Assembly (NCBI RefSeq): GCF_011617245.1
Contig: NZ_CP050152.1
Coordinates: 620,001 to 684,000 of the forward strand
From: Brevibacterium atlanticum
Lineage (GTDB): Bacteria > Actinomycetota > Actinomycetes > Actinomycetales > Brevibacteriaceae
Length of the DNA stretch: 64,000 bases
Direction: 5' to 3'
Of the stretch, positions 8,266-17,216 are shown piece after piece (within the stretch, counting starts at the first letter, position 1; every line of letters starts with the position of its first letter). A model generated the notes under the pieces. That model saw only the letters and a program-made list of their open reading frames with translations, did not search any database and had not been told where the DNA came from. Position numbers and translations under genes: made by a program.

Positions 8266-9123
8266 TCACACTCCCGTCTGGTCTGCGAGCTGATCGGCGA
8301 TGCTGCGGGGCTCTCGCCCGAGGAGGCGCTGAAGTGCGGGGTCGGGATGTGCGAAGTGCCCTGTGCGTGTGGCTTGAAACATCGAGAGAGTGAATCGTGC
8401 GACAGTCTCCGGCATTCCGCGAGCAGTCTCGGCTGCGACCCATTCCTCATCATCGACGACGATGCGTTCGATGCGACGACCGACGAGTTCGGATGCCTGC
8501 GCGGCGAAGTCGTCGAGCGTGACCGGTGCCGGCAGAGTGAGATCGAGGGGGCCGTGGGCCGCGGCCTCGTCGATGAGGATCGCAGCGGCCGCCTCGCCGG
8601 CATCCCGTCGGTCGACCCACGAGAAGGGTCCATCGCCGGGCATGGCGATCGTGCCGGTTGTCCACCAGGGGCCGAGCAGCTGCCCGAGGTCTCCGTAGAA
8701 GCCATTGCGCAGGGCCGTCCACGCCACCCCCGAGTCGGCAAGATGCTGTTCGGTGGCAGCATGAATCGCCAGAGGCGGGTAAGGAGAGTCGAATGCGGAG
8801 CCCTGAGCGCTGGTGTAGAGGATCCGAGAGGCGCCGGCCTCGACCGCCGCGTCGATCGCATTGCGGTGCTGCGTGACGACGTCGGCTTTGACATCGCTGG
8901 AGGAGACGAGGAGAACCTGATCGGCCCCCTCGAACGAATCACGCAGCGCCTTCCTGTCGTCATAGCTTCCACGTCTCACTCTGACTCCGCGATCGGACAG
9001 GTGTTGTGCGCGCTCCGGGTTACGGACGCTGACACCGATGTCTCCGGGCGGGAGTCTGCGAAGAAGGTGTTCGACGGTGTGTCCGTTGAGGATCCCGGTG
9101 GCTCCGGTGACGACGATCATCAT
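8266..9123 (-). CDS. NmrA-like NAD(P)-binding oxidoreductase
   Basis: The 285-residue protein has an N-terminal Rossmann motif GATGILNGHTVEHLL (residues 7-21) and the NmrA/QorB-like pattern: VRNPERA, GSYDDRKALRDSFEGADQVLLVSS and HAATEQHLADSGVAWTALRNGFY. Members are atypical short-chain dehydrogenases acting as NADPH:quinone oxidoreductases or redox sensors. Divergent to a TetR gene with two operator palindromes in between, so it is very probably the TetR target. Two adjacent ATG codons (9118-9123) can serve as start, with GAAGGAAC upstream. Confidence 0.88.
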   Translation of the reverse strand: MMIVVTGATGILNGHTVEHLLRRLPPGDIGVSVRNPERAQHLSDRGVRVRRGSYDDRKALRDSFEGADQVLLVSSSDVKADVVTQHRNAIDAAVEAGASRILYTSAQGSAFDSPYPPLAIHAATEQHLADSGVAWTALRNGFYGDLGQLLGPWWTTGTIAMPGDGPFSWVDRRDAGEAAAAILIDEAAAHGPLDLTLPAPVTLDDFAAQASELVGRRIERIVVDDEEWVAAETARGMPETVARFTLSMFQATRTGHFAHPDPALQRLLGREPRSIADQLADQTGV

Positions 9124-9177
9124 GAAGTTCCTTCGTGGATGTGGGGCTTTCGGCAGTTGCAGTGAGGATGCTTCCCA

Positions 9178-9204
9178 ATAAACTGACCATGTGGGTCAAT
9201 TTAT
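9178..9204. promoter_or_regulatory. TetR operator, copy 1
   Basis: ATAAACTGACC-N4-GGGTCAATTTAT is an inverted repeat with two mismatched arm positions. It lies between the divergent NmrA-like and TetR genes and is repeated at 9224-9250. Inferred binding site of the adjacent TetR protein. Confidence 0.75.
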
Positions 9205-9223
9205 CGATGAGCCTCATTCTGGA

Positions 9224-9250
9224 GTAAACTGACCGGGGTAGTCAACTTAT
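9224..9250. promoter_or_regulatory. TetR operator, copy 2
   Basis: GTAAACTGACC-N4-TAGTCAACTTAT repeats the 9178-9204 palindrome 46 bases centre to centre. It sits directly before the TetR start, suggesting autoregulation along with control of the divergent oxidoreductase. Confidence 0.75.
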
Positions 9251-9265
9251 GTGAAGGGAGTGACA

Positions 9266-9871
9266 GTGAGCGTGCCAGGGCGCGGTGCTGAGTCGTCGTT
9301 GCGCACCGACGCACGTCGCAATCTCGAGCGGATCCGCGCCTCGGCGATCGAGCTCTTCCGCGCCGAAGGGTTCGCGGTGCCGCTGGAGACCATCGCGGCG
9401 GCTGCGAAGGTGAGCAAGGCGACGATCTTCAACAGATTCGGCGGGAGGGTCGGGCTGATCGACGCCGTCATCGACGACGTCGCGGCGATGGAGTTCAAGG
9501 CGGTCATCGAAGAGTCGCGGGCGATCGACGGAATCCGCGACAGGATCCGGTTCTACGTCACAGCCATCAGAGACCTCCAATACCGATTGCCGGCGGTCAA
9601 CGACGTCCTGCTCCAGGCCTACCCCGACTCGGAGCCGCTGATGGATCTCTGTCGAGTGGGCGGTGAATTCCACGGTGAGCTGGTCGAGGCAGGGCGTGTC
9701 GAGAATGTGCTGTCCGACGAGTTCACTCCAGACGATTTTCAGATGATCACCGTGGATAACTCACTTGCCCTCAAATTCGGCCGACGGCCGCTCGCCGCGG
9801 ACTATGAGCGGCGCACCCGGTTCATCCTCGACGGGATCTGTCCGCCCGCACGGCGCACCCCTGTTGAGTAG
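9266..9871 (+). CDS. TetR family transcriptional regulator
   Basis: The 201-residue protein has an N-terminal TetR helix-turn-helix: RRNLERIRASAIELFRAEGF, then PLETIAAAAKVSKATIFNRFGGRVGLIDAV. The C-terminal ligand domain is not diagnostic. I chose GTG 9266 because AAGGGAG (9254-9260) sits 5 to 6 bases upstream; in-frame GTGs at 9251 and 9260 are alternatives. Divergent from the NmrA-like oxidoreductase and flanked by twin palindromes, so it is likely the local repressor, released by a substrate or stress signal. Confidence 0.85.
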   Translation: MSVPGRGAESSLRTDARRNLERIRASAIELFRAEGFAVPLETIAAAAKVSKATIFNRFGGRVGLIDAVIDDVAAMEFKAVIEESRAIDGIRDRIRFYVTAIRDLQYRLPAVNDVLLQAYPDSEPLMDLCRVGGEFHGELVEAGRVENVLSDEFTPDDFQMITVDNSLALKFGRRPLAADYERRTRFILDGICPPARRTPVE

Positions 9872-9945
9872 TCGACTATTGGGTGGCCGACCCCGAAAGG
9901 GCGTGGGAATCGTCCGCTGCATCGGCTGGCCCTTGGATCGGGGGC

Positions 9946-9984
9946 GGTTAGGGCTGGCCCACGGTCTGACCTGAGCCCTCAACC
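9946..9984. terminator. Hairpin between convergent tetR and GPP34 genes
   Basis: GGTT-AGGGCT pairs with AGCCCT-C-AACC (10-bp stem with one bulge, about 18-base loop). Its place between two convergent stops fits a bidirectional terminator. Confidence 0.5.
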
Positions 9985-10000
9985 AGTCGGAACGCTGTTT

Positions 10001-10720
10001 TCAGGTGGTGACGACCGTCGTTGCGGTCGTCGCGACGAGTACTGCGGCCATGGTCGCGGCGACGGCGGAGGTGACTGATTCGACGGTCGCGGACACCGCC
10101 GCAGAGCCGCAGTTCGAGCTCTGGATCTCCGCCGCCCGCTTCTTGATGTCCTTGCTCCACGGCAGCGGTGGTCTGAGGCAGTTGAGCACACCTGCCGCCG
10201 AGAGCAGAGCAATGATCGCACCTGTGCGCTCGTCCGGATCGGCCCGCCCCTCGAGGGCGTCGGTGATGTTCGAACGCAGCGCCGCCTCGGGGCGGGGATC
10301 CTTCTCCGGCCACTGCGTGGTCGTGAACACCCACAGTGATCTCGTCGTCTCGCGTGCGAGGATCCCACGGTCGACGAGGCGGTCGAGCACCACCTCGTCG
10401 ATCTTCGGGAATTCGTTCTCGACGAACGTCGAAACCTTCTGTTCCGCGTTCCCGAGAGCGGTAAACGCGTCAGCCAACAGCCGGTCTGTCGGTTCGTTGT
10501 ATCCGACTGCGGAGCGGGAGGCCGCACGCACAAAGGTCGTCTTCTTCTCTTCACGAACCTCGACGAGATCGCGCATCGCGAGTTCGACGAGAAGCGCACC
10601 AGTCAGCGCGTACCGGGCGTTCGTGAGCGCGGAGCCTGTCTTGCCGTCGTCGGGGAGCATGAGGAGCATGACCTCCTCGGCGATGAGGAGATCGTCGTTC
10701 GTGGGGGAAGTTGTCGGCAT
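10001..10720 (-). CDS. GPP34 family phosphoprotein
   Basis: The 239-residue protein is of the Golgi-phosphoprotein-3-like family. It shows the N-terminal pattern DDLLIAEEVMLLMLPDDGKTG, then ALTGALLVELAMRDLVEV and DRLVDRGIL, as in actinobacterial members. In eukaryotes GOLPH3 binds PI4P; in actinobacteria the role is unknown but presumed membrane-lipid related. The Ala/Thr/Val-rich C-terminal tail (last 25 residues) is hydrophobic and could associate with the membrane. The start ATG at 10718-10720 follows GAGG at good spacing. It lies 65 bases downstream of the frameshifted surface-protein gene on the same strand. Confidence 0.85.
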   Translation of the reverse strand: MPTTSPTNDDLLIAEEVMLLMLPDDGKTGSALTNARYALTGALLVELAMRDLVEVREEKKTTFVRAASRSAVGYNEPTDRLLADAFTALGNAEQKVSTFVENEFPKIDEVVLDRLVDRGILARETTRSLWVFTTTQWPEKDPRPEAALRSNITDALEGRADPDERTGAIIALLSAAGVLNCLRPPLPWSKDIKKRAAEIQSSNCGSAAVSATVESVTSAVAATMAAVLVATTATTVVTT

Positions 10721-10785
10721 GTCGGCCTCGCGATTCGTCGGGATCTGTCGGTGAGGTCTGTTCGTGGGACTCGGCAGTGTTCACG

Positions 10786-12343
10786 TCACGACGAGCGCGA
10801 AGAGATGCGAGCGGACACGATGATGACGATTCCCAACGCCAGCAATCCAGCGCTGATCAGCAGTGTGGTGGTGACGTTCGAGCCGGTGACCGGAAGGTCG
10901 TCGCCGGGACCGCCCGGGGGTGTCGGGCCTGCTGTTGGCGGGCCTTCTGTCGGCGGATCTGAGGGTGGGTTCGACGGGGGACCTGTCGTGGTCGGAGGTG
11001 CTGGTGCCTCCGAGGAAGTCGGTGGGTCCGTTGGTGGGCCCGTCGTCGGGGGATCGGTCGGAGGCTCAGACGTCGTCGGTGGGTCCGTCGGCGGCTCGGA
11101 TGTCGTCGGTGGGTCCGTTGGTGGGCCCGTCGTCGGGGGATCGGTCGGAGGCTCAGATGTCGTCGGGGGGGTCCGTCGGCGGCTCAGACGTTGTCGGAGG
11201 ATCAGTGGGCGGTTCCGACGTTGTCGGTGGATCGGTCGTCGGTGGGTCTGTCGTCGGTGGATCGGTCGTCGGAGGGTCCGTGGTCGGTGGGTCGGTCGGC
11301 GGTTCCTCGCAGGTCGGCAGGGATCCCGTGAAGGGATAGCTGTGGATTTCGCCGCCCTGTCCGCCGGAATCGTCGGAGGTCTGGACCAGGGTGCCGACGG
11401 TGAAGAGGCGTCCGTTGAATCCTGCCGTCGCCATAGTCGTCGTGTTCGACGGTGAGCCGGCCAGCAGACTTCCCTGGAACTGCGCGGGTCCGTGCATGGC
11501 GAAGCTGTCGGCGTTCGGGACGTTCCACAGCAGACGGTCGCGGATCTGGTTCCACGGGTCCTGATCGCTCAGGTCACCGCTGTAGGTGTTCACCGACACG
11601 TCGTCGCCGGTGAGGTTGATGAGGACGGTCGCATCCGCCGGAATTCCTGTGAAGGAGAACCCGACCGAACCTCCGCTCGGCGACTGCAGGGACGCATCGG
11701 TCTCGAAGATCTGCAGATCGGCCTCGCCGTCGCCGCTGAACGTCACCATCGAATCAGTGACGTCGACCGTTCCATTCGGTTCCACCGTCGCCAGGCACGT
11801 GCTCCGATTCGTCAGGACATCATCGGCGTTGCCATAGTCGTCGACGGCTCCGGTGTCGACGACGACCTCATCCCGAGCGGTACCGCCGCCGGTCTGCGAT
11901 CCGGCGATGCGGATCACACCGGCATCGGCGGCGAGCGTGTTCGAGGCTTCGACGTCCAGATCCCCACCCACAGTGAGGTAGTCGCTGCCTTCGGGAGGAG
12001 ACACACGCGATCCGACTCCGGCCAGACCGACATTGAAGATCCCCGCCGGGTCCTTGTCCAGGCTGAAACCTCCGGGGGTGACGACTCTGCCTTCCATCTC
12101 GGCGGCGGCACCGGAGATGCTGATGCCCTGACCTGCATAGACGTTGACAGCCTCATCGCGGTAGCCCTCATCGACATTGTTGCCGGGAGGAGGGAACGTG
12201 CCCGGACATCGTGATCCTTCGCAGGGTCCCGGTCCGAAATCGTCATCGACCGCCGAAGCGGGAGTCAGCCCGAATGCGACGGTTCCCGCGCCGAGGGCCA
12301 CGACATCCGCGCTTGCCAACACCGTGGTCCTCAATCTCGTCAT
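10786..12343 (-). pseudogene. Choice-of-anchor A surface protein with LPXTG anchor, frameshifted
   Basis: The N-terminus carries a signal peptide (ending TPASA) and a choice-of-anchor A domain (for example SDYLTVGGDLDVEASNTLAADAG and VLINLTGDDV), then a long Pro/Thr repeat region (PPTTDPPTT, SEPPTDPPTT). The reading frame stops at 11153-11155 after DPPDDI. A G7 tract at 11165-11171 stands where sister repeats have GGTGGG. Removing one base restores the repeat frame, which continues to an LPVTG sortase motif, a membrane helix (LLISAGLLALGIVIIV) and a basic tail ending at 10786. The intact product would be about 518 residues and covalently attached to peptidoglycan. This is either a real or phase-variable frameshift or a sequencing error in a homopolymer. 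Without the anchor the product would be secreted. Confidence 0.85.
10960..11310. repeat. Pro/Thr-coding tandem repeat tract
   Basis: Imperfect 12- to 27-bp units of the type GGTGGGTCGGTCGTC, coding on the - strand for PPTTDPPTT, PPTTSEPPTD and PPTTGPPTD. It is a cell-wall-spanning stalk typical of sortase substrates, and prone to slippage; the frameshift at 11165-11171 lies within it. Confidence 0.85.
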
Positions 12344-12413
12344 ACCGTCAGCCTAAGGCAGTTGGTCCGGCGAAGATAGAGCACTGCGGGTCGTCGGCGT
12401 CCGGGTCGACCGC

Positions 12414-13355
12414 TCATTCCACCACACGGACGAACTGCGAGAGGCCGGTGTCCTCGGAGGCGAGTGACCGCGCGGTGGCGAGGATCGTCGACTCCATCGC
12501 CGAGGCTGCCCTGGTCGCCCGCACGTCCGCGCGGGTGGCGAGGCTGACGGTGCGCGACAGGTGAGGGTCCACCAGCGGCACCGACGACAGCCTGGGGCGG
12601 TCGACGAGCACCATCGCGGGCACGACGGCGATGCCCAGCCCGCGCTCGACGAAGCGCAGCACGGCATCCATCTCCGCGCCCTCGACGACGACGATCGGAC
12701 TCAGTCCCGCTGATTCGAAGGCCGCCTCGGTGGCTTCCCGGAGGTCGTATCCGTGATGGAACAGGACCTGGGGAAGGTCGGCCACCTCGGCGAGGGTGAT
12801 GTGATCCCTGCCCTTGAGCAGGTCGGAATCGGCGGCGGCGATGACCACGAGATCCTCGGCGAGGACCCCCTGCATACGCAGCCGAGGCATCTGCGCACTC
12901 GGCTCGAAGGTGCGGGTGATGAGTGCGAGATCGAGTCCGCCCGCGGCCAGCGCCTCGACGAGCTCGCGTGAGCCCTTCTCCATGAGTTCGAGCTCGACGC
13001 CGGGGTGCTCGCGGTGGAAGCTGCTGATCGCCTCGGCGACGAGGCTCACGCACAGCGTCGGAGTCGCCCCCAGCCGGACCCGTCCGCGTCGCAGCCCGGC
13101 GAGCTCATCCATGTCACGGCGGACCGCCTCGGCGTCGGCGAGCATTCGCTTGGCCGTCGGCAGCAGTGTCTTCCCCGCGTCGGTGAGCGTGATGTGCCCG
13201 TGGGCACGGTGGAAGAGCTCGGCGCCGAGCTCCTTCTCCAACGTCGAGATCTGCCGGCTCAGGGACGGCTGCGCAAGGTGGAGGCTGGCTGCGGCCCTCG
13301 TGAAATGGCCGGTGTCGGCCACCTCGATGAAGCTGGTCAGTTGGTCGAGGTTCAT
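12414..13355 (-). CDS. LysR family transcriptional regulator
   Basis: The 313-residue protein has a classic LysR N-terminus: MNLDQLTSFIEVADTGHFTRAA, LHLAQPSLSRQISTLEKELGAELFHR and ITLTDAGKTLLPTAKR. A substrate-binding domain from about residue 92 ends near PHLSRTVSLATR. Divergent from the FAD-binding flavoprotein gene with a LysR-type box between, so it likely controls that gene and itself. The effector is unknown. Confidence 0.92.
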   Translation of the reverse strand: MNLDQLTSFIEVADTGHFTRAAASLHLAQPSLSRQISTLEKELGAELFHRAHGHITLTDAGKTLLPTAKRMLADAEAVRRDMDELAGLRRGRVRLGATPTLCVSLVAEAISSFHREHPGVELELMEKGSRELVEALAAGGLDLALITRTFEPSAQMPRLRMQGVLAEDLVVIAAADSDLLKGRDHITLAEVADLPQVLFHHGYDLREATEAAFESAGLSPIVVVEGAEMDAVLRFVERGLGIAVVPAMVLVDRPRLSSVPLVDPHLSRTVSLATRADVRATRAASAMESTILATARSLASEDTGLSQFVRVVE

Positions 13356-13382
13356 GGCTGTTCCCGGTGCGCGCTCATGGCA

Positions 13383-13397
13383 ATAGCTTATCGCTAT
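13383..13397. promoter_or_regulatory. LysR-type operator (ATAGC-N5-GCTAT)
   Basis: ATAGC-TTATC-GCTAT is an inverted repeat containing the T-N11-A core typical of LysR sites. It is placed between the divergent regulator and flavoprotein genes, 28 bases from the LysR start. Confidence 0.65.
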
Positions 13398-13455
13398 CGA
13401 CTCAACTCAAACAATGCATTGGACGTATGGAGAAGGCAAACCTAACGTGGAATCC

Positions 13456-15213
13456 ATGAACACCACACAGGGCGGAACCCGCCGGAAAGAACACTCAATC
13501 TCCACCTCGGTGCTCGTCATCGGCATCGGAGGATCGGGGCTGCGCGCCGCGATCGAAGTCGCCGAGGCCGGCACCGACGTCCTCGCCGTGGGCAAACGGC
13601 CGAAGGAGGACGCGCACACCTCGCTCGCGGCCGGCGGCATCAACGCGGCCCTGGCCACCGTCGACCCCGAGGACACGTGGCAGCAGCATGCGGCCGACAC
13701 GATCAAGGAATCCTATGACCTCGCCAACCCCCGCACCGTCGAAATCGTCACTCAGGGAGCAGCCGAAGGCATCGCCGACCTGGAGCGATATGGAATGGAC
13801 TTCGCGAAGGAGGACGACGGTCGGATCTCACAGCGCTTCTTCGGTGCCCACACCTGGCGTCGCACCGCTTTCGCCGGCGACTACACCGGGCTCGAGATCC
13901 AGCGCACCCTCATTCATCGTGCCGAAGCCCTGAACATCCCCATCCTCGACCGCGTCTACATCACGAAGCTGCTCGTCGCCGACGGTCGCATCTTCGGCGC
14001 CTTCGGCTTCGACGTCATCGACGGCACCGGCTACCGCATCCACGCCGACGCCGTCATCCTCGCCGCCGGCGGACACAACCGGATCTGGCGACGCACCTCC
14101 TCACGCCGGGACGAGAACACCGGCGACTCCTTCCGCCTGGCCGTCGAGGCCGGCGCCCGACTGCGCGACGCCGAGCTCGTCCAGTTCCACCCCTCGGGCA
14201 TCATCGAACCCGAGAACGCCGCCGGCACCCTGGTCTCCGAGGCGGCCCGCGGCGAGGGCGGGATCCTGCGCAACGGTCTCGGCGAGCGGTTCATGGAACG
14301 CTACGACCCGCAGCGCATGGAACTGTCCACCCGCGACCGGGTGGCCCTGGCCGCCTACACCGAGATCGCCGAGGGCCGTGGAACGGAGAACGGCGGCGTC
14401 TGGCTCGACGTGTCCCACCTGCCCCGGGAGACGATCATGAGCCGGCTGCCACGCGTGTTCCAGACGCTCATGGAGACCCAGATGCTCGACATCACGCGCT
14501 CGCCGATCGAGATCGCCCCGACCGCGCACTACTCGATGGGCGGAGTCTGGGTCGACCCGGTCGACCACAGCACCGACGTCGAGGGACTCTGGGCCATCGG
14601 CGAGGCCTCGTCCGGGCTGCACGGGGCGAACAGGCTCGGCGGGAATTCGCTCATCGAACTCCTCGTCTTCGGTCGCATCGTCGGCCGGTCGGCGGTTGCG
14701 TACTCCGATGGGCTCGAGGCGCAGGTGCGGAGTCGGGATGCCGTCGCCGAGGCGCGTGCCGAGATCGACGATCTGCTGTCCTCCGATGGCACGGAGAACG
14801 TCCGGGCCCTGCAGCGCGAGGTCCGCAACCTCATGACCGAGCACGCCGGAGTCGTCCGCGACGAGGCCGGGCTGCAGGCGGGGCTGGAGAAGCTTGCGGG
14901 GATCGAGGCGCGACTCGGACTCGTCGGGATCCATCCCGACATCGCCGGATTCTCCGACCTCGCGCATGCCTTCGACCTCAAGTCCTCGGTGCTCGCGGCG
15001 CGGGCGACCATCGAATGCGCGTTGGAGCGCCGTGAGACCCGCGGCTGCCACAACCGCAGCGACTACCCGGAGATCGATCCGGCGCTGCAGGTCAACCTCG
15101 TATGGTCGCCGAGCATCGGGGTGGTCCGCGAGTCGATTCCGCCGGTCGACCCCGAGGTCGAGGCACTCATGCACACCGGCGAGATCAGCCAGGAGGGCAA
15201 ACTCGTCGAATAG
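13456..15213 (+). CDS. FAD-binding fumarate reductase/aspartate oxidase-like flavoprotein
   Basis: This 585-residue protein of the SdhA/FrdA/NadB superfamily has an FAD motif (GIGGSGLRAAIEVAEAG), ASLAAGGINAAL, AVILAAGGHNRIWRRTSS and VQFHPSG. HYSMGGVWVD and GEASSGLHGANRLGGNSL are the usual catalytic and flavin-covering segments. A C-terminal helical domain is present. Members oxidise succinate or aspartate or reduce fumarate-like acids. No iron-sulfur or membrane-anchor subunits and no nadA or nadC lie nearby, so the partner and substrate are unclear. I chose the ATG at 13456 on family alignment; an ATG at 13414 is possible. The divergent LysR with its box suggests induction by a specific acid. 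Confidence 0.85.
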   Translation: MNTTQGGTRRKEHSISTSVLVIGIGGSGLRAAIEVAEAGTDVLAVGKRPKEDAHTSLAAGGINAALATVDPEDTWQQHAADTIKESYDLANPRTVEIVTQGAAEGIADLERYGMDFAKEDDGRISQRFFGAHTWRRTAFAGDYTGLEIQRTLIHRAEALNIPILDRVYITKLLVADGRIFGAFGFDVIDGTGYRIHADAVILAAGGHNRIWRRTSSRRDENTGDSFRLAVEAGARLRDAELVQFHPSGIIEPENAAGTLVSEAARGEGGILRNGLGERFMERYDPQRMELSTRDRVALAAYTEIAEGRGTENGGVWLDVSHLPRETIMSRLPRVFQTLMETQMLDITRSPIEIAPTAHYSMGGVWVDPVDHSTDVEGLWAIGEASSGLHGANRLGGNSLIELLVFGRIVGRSAVAYSDGLEAQVRSRDAVAEARAEIDDLLSSDGTENVRALQREVRNLMTEHAGVVRDEAGLQAGLEKLAGIEARLGLVGIHPDIAGFSDLAHAFDLKSSVLAARATIECALERRETRGCHNRSDYPEIDPALQVNLVWSPSIGVVRESIPPVDPEVEALMHTGEISQEGKLVE

Positions 15214-15218
15214 ACCTC

Positions 15219-15292
15219 CCCCTATTACTACCTGACGGCGGCCCAGCAACCTCGCGCGAGGTTGCTGGGCCGCCGTCAGGTAGTAATAGGGG
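15219..15292. terminator. 74-bp perfect palindrome, copy 2 of the family
   Basis: A perfect palindrome of 37-base arms centred at 15255/15256, containing the family core. It begins 6 bases after the flavoprotein stop and precedes the kdp promoter region. It probably terminates the upstream gene. Confidence 0.8.
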
Positions 15293-15317
15293 TGTTGGGG
15301 TTGTGTTGGGAGGTGTG

Positions 15318-15336
15318 AAGATCGCGTTAAGATCGC
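15318..15336 (+). promoter_or_regulatory. Candidate KdpE binding site (tandem direct repeat)
   Basis: AAGATCGC occurs twice, 11 bases start to start, 149 bases upstream of kdpA. OmpR-family regulators such as KdpE bind direct repeats with 10-11 base spacing, so this is a plausible control site for the kdp operon. The sequence does not resemble the E. coli KdpE box, so it rests on geometry and position only. Confidence 0.4.
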
Positions 15337-15484
15337 CCGCGGACCGGCCCGCGTGGCGGTGAGATGGACGCATGTCATTCACTACATCGCCGAGGTGGCC
15401 GACCGGCCGCCCGCGCCCGGAGCTCCGTACGGGGCGGGCCCGTCCTGCGTGCACCGAGTTCTCTTCCTATCGGGAGGGCCGGTC

Positions 15485-17215
15485 ATGAGCTGGTTCACCG
15501 GGATCACGCAGATCCTCCTCGTCCTCGCACTCCTTGCCGCCGCGCACGTTCCGCTCGGCAATTACATGGCCCGCGTGTTCCTCTCAGAGAAGGACACCCG
15601 CGCCGAGGCCCTCCTCTACCGCCTCACGGGCGTCGACCCGTCCTCGCAGCAGCGGTGGCGGACCTACTTCCTCTCGGTCCTCGGGTTCACAGCCGTCTCG
15701 CTCGTCGTCCTCTTCGGCCTGCTTCGCCTCCAGCACGTTCTGCCGCTGTCGAACGGGAAGGCGGGCGTGCCGGTCGACCAGGCGATCAACACCGCGGTCT
15801 CGTTCGTCACGAACACGAACTGGCAGTCCTATTCCGGTGAGACGACGATGGGCTTCCTCGCCCAGATGGCCGGACTCGCCGTCCAGAACTTCGTCTCAGC
15901 GGCCGTCGGCATCGCCGTGGCCGTCGCCCTCATCCGCGGGCTCATGCGCTCGAACTCCCTGTTCATCGGCAACTTCTGGGTCGACCTCACCCGCTCGACC
16001 CTGCGCATCCTGCTGCCGATCTCGGTGCTCTTCGCAATCATCTACATGGGTCTGGGCGTCATCGACAACCTCACCCCTGACCAGGTCGTCCACACCGTCA
16101 CCGGAGGTGTGCAGACCATCCCCGGTGGGCCCGATGCCAGCCAGGAGGTCATCAAACACCTCGGCACGAACGGCGGCGGCTTCTTCAACGCGAACTCGGC
16201 CCACCCGCTCTCGGCCCCGAGCGCACTGGTCAACCTCGCGAACATCTTCCTCATCCTCCTCATCCCCTCGGCACTGCCGCGCACCTTCGGCATCATGGTC
16301 GGAAGTCGCAGACAAGGATGGGCGATCCTCGCGGCCATGGCCACCTTCTTCGTCCTCTCCTTGGCCGCCGTCATCGCCCTCGAAACGACGACAACCAGCC
16401 CGGCGTCCCAGGCAGCAGGGGCCGCGATGGAAGGACGCGAGACCCGGTTCGGCATCATCCCCTCGGCGTTCTTCGCCGTGGCCACGACGTTGACCTCGAC
16501 GGGCGCAATCGACTCGGCCCACTCGAGCTACTCGGGACTCGGGGGAGCGGTGCTCATGATCAACATGATGATCGGCGAGATCGCCCCCGGCGGCGTCGGC
16601 TCCGGCCTCTATGGCATGCTCATCGTCGCGATCATCGCCGTCTTCGTCTGCGGACTCATGGTCGGCCGCACGCCCGAATTCCTCGGCAAACGCATCGGCC
16701 GGACCGAGATCACCCTGGCCAGCACCTTCATCCTCGTCTCCCCGGCGCTCGCCCTGATCGGCACCGCGGTGGCCACGCTGTGGCCGGGCACGCTCGACTC
16801 GGTCCTCAATACCACCTCGGCGATCCAATCCGCCGGCCACGCAACCGCCCAATCCGCCCAAACCGCAGCCCAAGCCACCCAACTCAACCCGCACGCACTG
16901 TCCGAGATCCTCTACGCCTTCACCTCGGCGGCGAATAACAACGGATCCGCGTTCGCGGGCCTGAACGCGAACACCCCGTTCTTCAACATCGCCCTGGCGA
17001 TCGCGATGCTGCTCGGCCGCCTCGTGCCGATCGGCGCCGTGCTCGCGCTCGCCGGAGAGTTGGCGAAACAGACTCCCGCCGAGGCGAGCCCGGGCACCCT
17101 GCCCACCCACCGACCCCTGTTCGTCGGGGTCGTCGTCGGCATCGGCTTCGTCATCAGCGCCCTCACCTTCCTCCCGGTGCTCGCACTGGGACCGATCAAC
17201 GAAGGACTCATGTGA
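15485..17215 (+). CDS. kdpA: Potassium-transporting ATPase channel subunit KdpA
   Basis: The 576-residue membrane protein of the KdpFABC pump binds and passes K+. Selectivity-filter-like segments are visible: [33 protein letters not shown], and a later filter-like segment around [13 protein letters not shown]. About ten membrane helices are expected. The frame is open to 15353, but ATG 15485 has GGGAGG six to seven bases upstream and gives the family's N-terminus. KdpB follows after one base. No kdpF-like small membrane ORF is seen before it. Confidence 0.95.
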   Translation: MSWFTGITQILLVLALLAAAHVPLGNYMARVFLSEKDTRAEALLYRLTGVDPSSQQRWRTYFLSVLGFTAVSLVVLFGLLRLQHVLPLSNGKAGVPVDQAINTAVSFVTNTNWQSYSGETTMGFLAQMAGLAVQNFVSAAVGIAVAVALIRGLMRSNSLFIGNFWVDLTRSTLRILLPISVLFAIIYMGLGVIDNLTPDQVVHTVTGGVQTIPGGPDASQEVIKHLGTNGGGFFNANSAHPLSAPSALVNLANIFLILLIPSALPRTFGIMVGSRRQGWAILAAMATFFVLSLAAVIALETTTTSPASQAAGAAMEGRETRFGIIPSAFFAVATTLTSTGAIDSAHSSYSGLGGAVLMINMMIGEIAPGGVGSGLYGMLIVAIIAVFVCGLMVGRTPEFLGKRIGRTEITLASTFILVSPALALIGTAVATLWPGTLDSVLNTTSAIQSAGHATAQSAQTAAQATQLNPHALSEILYAFTSAANNNGSAFAGLNANTPFFNIALAIAMLLGRLVPIGAVLALAGELAKQTPAEASPGTLPTHRPLFVGVVVGIGFVISALTFLPVLALGPINEGLM

Positions 17216-17216
17216 G

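Noticed and set aside
10960..11310. Regular short repeats that could suggest a CRISPR array
   Set aside because: Units have no unique spacers and translate in frame to Pro/Thr repeats of a surface protein.
15293..15484. Possible c-di-AMP (ydaO-type) riboswitch before kdpA
   Set aside because: Such switches precede some kdp operons, but the conserved core sequences could not be found here.
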